Source: Bacteroidales bacterium (GTDB lineage Bacteria; Bacteroidota; Bacteroidia; Bacteroidales; JAGOPY01). Taken from it: DNA of 15,379 bases. Position 1 is the first letter of the stretch. The number at the start of each line of letters is the position of its first letter. Positions 14,199 to 15,379 of the stretch are shown here, piece by piece. The position numbers and the translations under genes are program-made. Under the pieces are notes generated by a model, which was not told the origin of the DNA, did no database searches, and saw only the letters and a list, made by a program, of their open reading frames with translations. Location: positions 1-15,379 of the forward strand of contig DAOWEV010000090.1 in the NCBI GenBank assembly GCA_030638325.1, in the 5' to 3' direction.

Positions 14199-15379
14199 AT
14201 GAAAGTAGATGTTTTACTTGGCCTTCAGTGGGGAGATGAAGGAAAAGGGAAAATTGTTGATGTCCTCACCCCTGATTACGATATTATTGCCAGGTTCCAG
14301 GGAGGTCCGAATGCCGGGCATACCATTGAATTCGAAGGTAAGAAATTCGTCTTACATACCATCCCATCCGGGATTTTTAATACCCGGAAACTGAACCTTA
14401 TCGGGAATGGGGTGATCATTGATCCGCAGATTCTGATCAAAGAAATCCAAAACCTTGAAGAAAACGGGATTCATGCCAGGGAAAGGCTGCTTATCTCAAA
14501 AAAGGCACATCTTATTCTGCCCACTCACCGGTTGCTGGATGCTGCCAACGAAGCTGCCAGGGGCAAGGCAAAGATCGGATCCACCCTGAAAGGCATCGGG
14601 CCCTCCTATTCTGATAAGATCAGCAGGAACGGCATCAGGATCGGAGATATTTCAGGTTCTTCTTTTAAAAACAAATATGAACGGTTAAAGAGCCAGCATT
14701 TACGTATCATTGACTTTTACAAGTTTGATTATCATGATTATGCTTTTGACGGGTTATTATTCAACGATTATGAGAAAGCCTGGTTAAGCGCTATTGAAGA
14801 AATCAAAGATCTTTCGATAGTTGACAGTGAATATTTCATTAACCAGCGCCTGGATGAAGGACAGAAGGTATTGGCCGAAGGGGCCCAAGGTACCATGCTG
14901 GACATTGATTTTGGATCTTACCCATTTGTAACCTCGTCAAATACGATCATCAGCGGTGTTTGTTCCGGTCTGGGTGTCCCACCTAAAAAGATTGGTGAGG
15001 TGATGGGCGTTTTCAAAGCATATTGTACAAGGGTTGGAAGCGGGCCTTTCCCAACGGAACTAATGGATGCTTATGGGGACAGGTTGCGGGAGCAGGGCCA
15101 TGAATTCGGATCTACAACAGGCCGGCCCCGGAGATGTGGATGGCTGGATCTGACAGCCTTGAAATATGCCATCATGCTTAACGGCGTTTCCCGGCTTTTC
15201 ATGATGAAAACCGATGTGCTATGCTCTTTTGAAAATTTGAAAGTCGGAACCGCGTATCGAAAAGGAGATGATATCATTAAACATCTTCCTTTTGACCTGT
15301 CAAGCTTTGGATATGATCCGGATTACGTTGAACTGAAAGGCTGGAACCAGCCTCTTGGTGATCTTAAAAAACATACCGG
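14199..15379 (+). CDS. purA: Adenylosuccinate synthetase (partial at right edge)
   Basis: The frame opens at ATG 14199 and stays open to the window end (393 complete codons; PurA is usually ~420-430 residues, so only about 30-40 are missing). It condenses IMP and aspartate to adenylosuccinate using GTP, the first committed step of AMP synthesis, in the cytoplasm. Motifs are QWGDEGKGKIVD (residues 10-21, P-loop-like GTP site with catalytic Asp13), FQGGPNAGHT with His41, GTLKGIGP-type STLKGIGPSYSDK, AEGAQGTMLDIDFG, CTRVGSGPFPTEL and STTGRPRRCGWLD. It follows the Fur-like gene by 11 bp. PurA is inhibited by (p)ppGpp in several bacteria, and a Rel gene lies nearby; this is only a contextual link. 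Confidence 0.97.
   Translation, partial: MKVDVLLGLQWGDEGKGKIVDVLTPDYDIIARFQGGPNAGHTIEFEGKKFVLHTIPSGIFNTRKLNLIGNGVIIDPQILIKEIQNLEENGIHARERLLISKKAHLILPTHRLLDAANEAARGKAKIGSTLKGIGPSYSDKISRNGIRIGDISGSSFKNKYERLKSQHLRIIDFYKFDYHDYAFDGLLFNDYEKAWLSAIEEIKDLSIVDSEYFINQRLDEGQKVLAEGAQGTMLDIDFGSYPFVTSSNTIISGVCSGLGVPPKKIGEVMGVFKAYCTRVGSGPFPTELMDAYGDRLREQGHEFGSTTGRPRRCGWLDLTALKYAIMLNGVSRLFMMKTDVLCSFENLKVGTAYRKGDDIIKHLPFDLSSFGYDPDYVELKGWNQPLGDLKKHT

Overview
The window reads as chromosomal DNA of a Bacteroidota bacterium, probably a Bacteroidales or Marinilabiliales-like environmental lineage. Three things suggest this: TAnnTTTG-type -7 promoter elements sit upstream of several genes, a large secreted protein ends in a gliding-motility/type IX secretion C-terminal domain, and an ECF sigma factor and a membrane anti-sigma-like protein are followed by a GIN-domain outer-membrane protein. 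The non-coding DNA is full of short repeats, many with a 7-base period. The assignment is inferred from gene content; no rRNA or tRNA gene was seen.

Layout. 1-260 (+): the C-terminal end of a probable arylsulfatase. 423-3869 (-): an ECF sigma factor, a single-pass membrane protein overlapping it by 4 bp, then a protein joining a GIN (DUF2807-type) beta-helix to a beta-barrel. An ECF-type promoter candidate lies ahead of the sigma gene, so the set looks like a self-regulated envelope-signalling unit. 3951-5738 (-): lepA (EF4). 6012-8032 (+): two overlapping GAPDH-family genes. The second is an ordinary NAD-dependent GAPDH; the first has lost the catalytic cysteine and several other active-site residues and looks like a pseudoenzyme partner. 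8276-10885 (-): an 869-residue secreted multidomain protein with a type IX sorting domain. 11348-13585 (+): a bifunctional Rel/SpoT (p)ppGpp synthetase/hydrolase. 13714-14187 (+): a Fur-family regulator that lacks the second cysteine of each usual zinc-binding pair. 14199 to the right edge (+): purA, incomplete.

Most genes are housekeeping (translation, glycolysis, stringent response, metal-dependent regulation, purine synthesis). Rel, the Fur-like regulator and PurA are co-oriented. PurA is a GTP-using enzyme and a known target of (p)ppGpp inhibition in several bacteria, so that grouping could matter, but co-transcription of rel with the other two is not shown.

The most interesting observations are the pseudo-GAPDH/GAPDH pair, the several unrelated-looking 7-bp-period arrays in almost every larger intergenic gap, and a ~75-bp repeat present as an inverted pair around the GIN-barrel gene, one copy of which is translated as part of that gene's reading frame. 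I saw no CRISPR array, transposase, phage gene or recognisable defence system.
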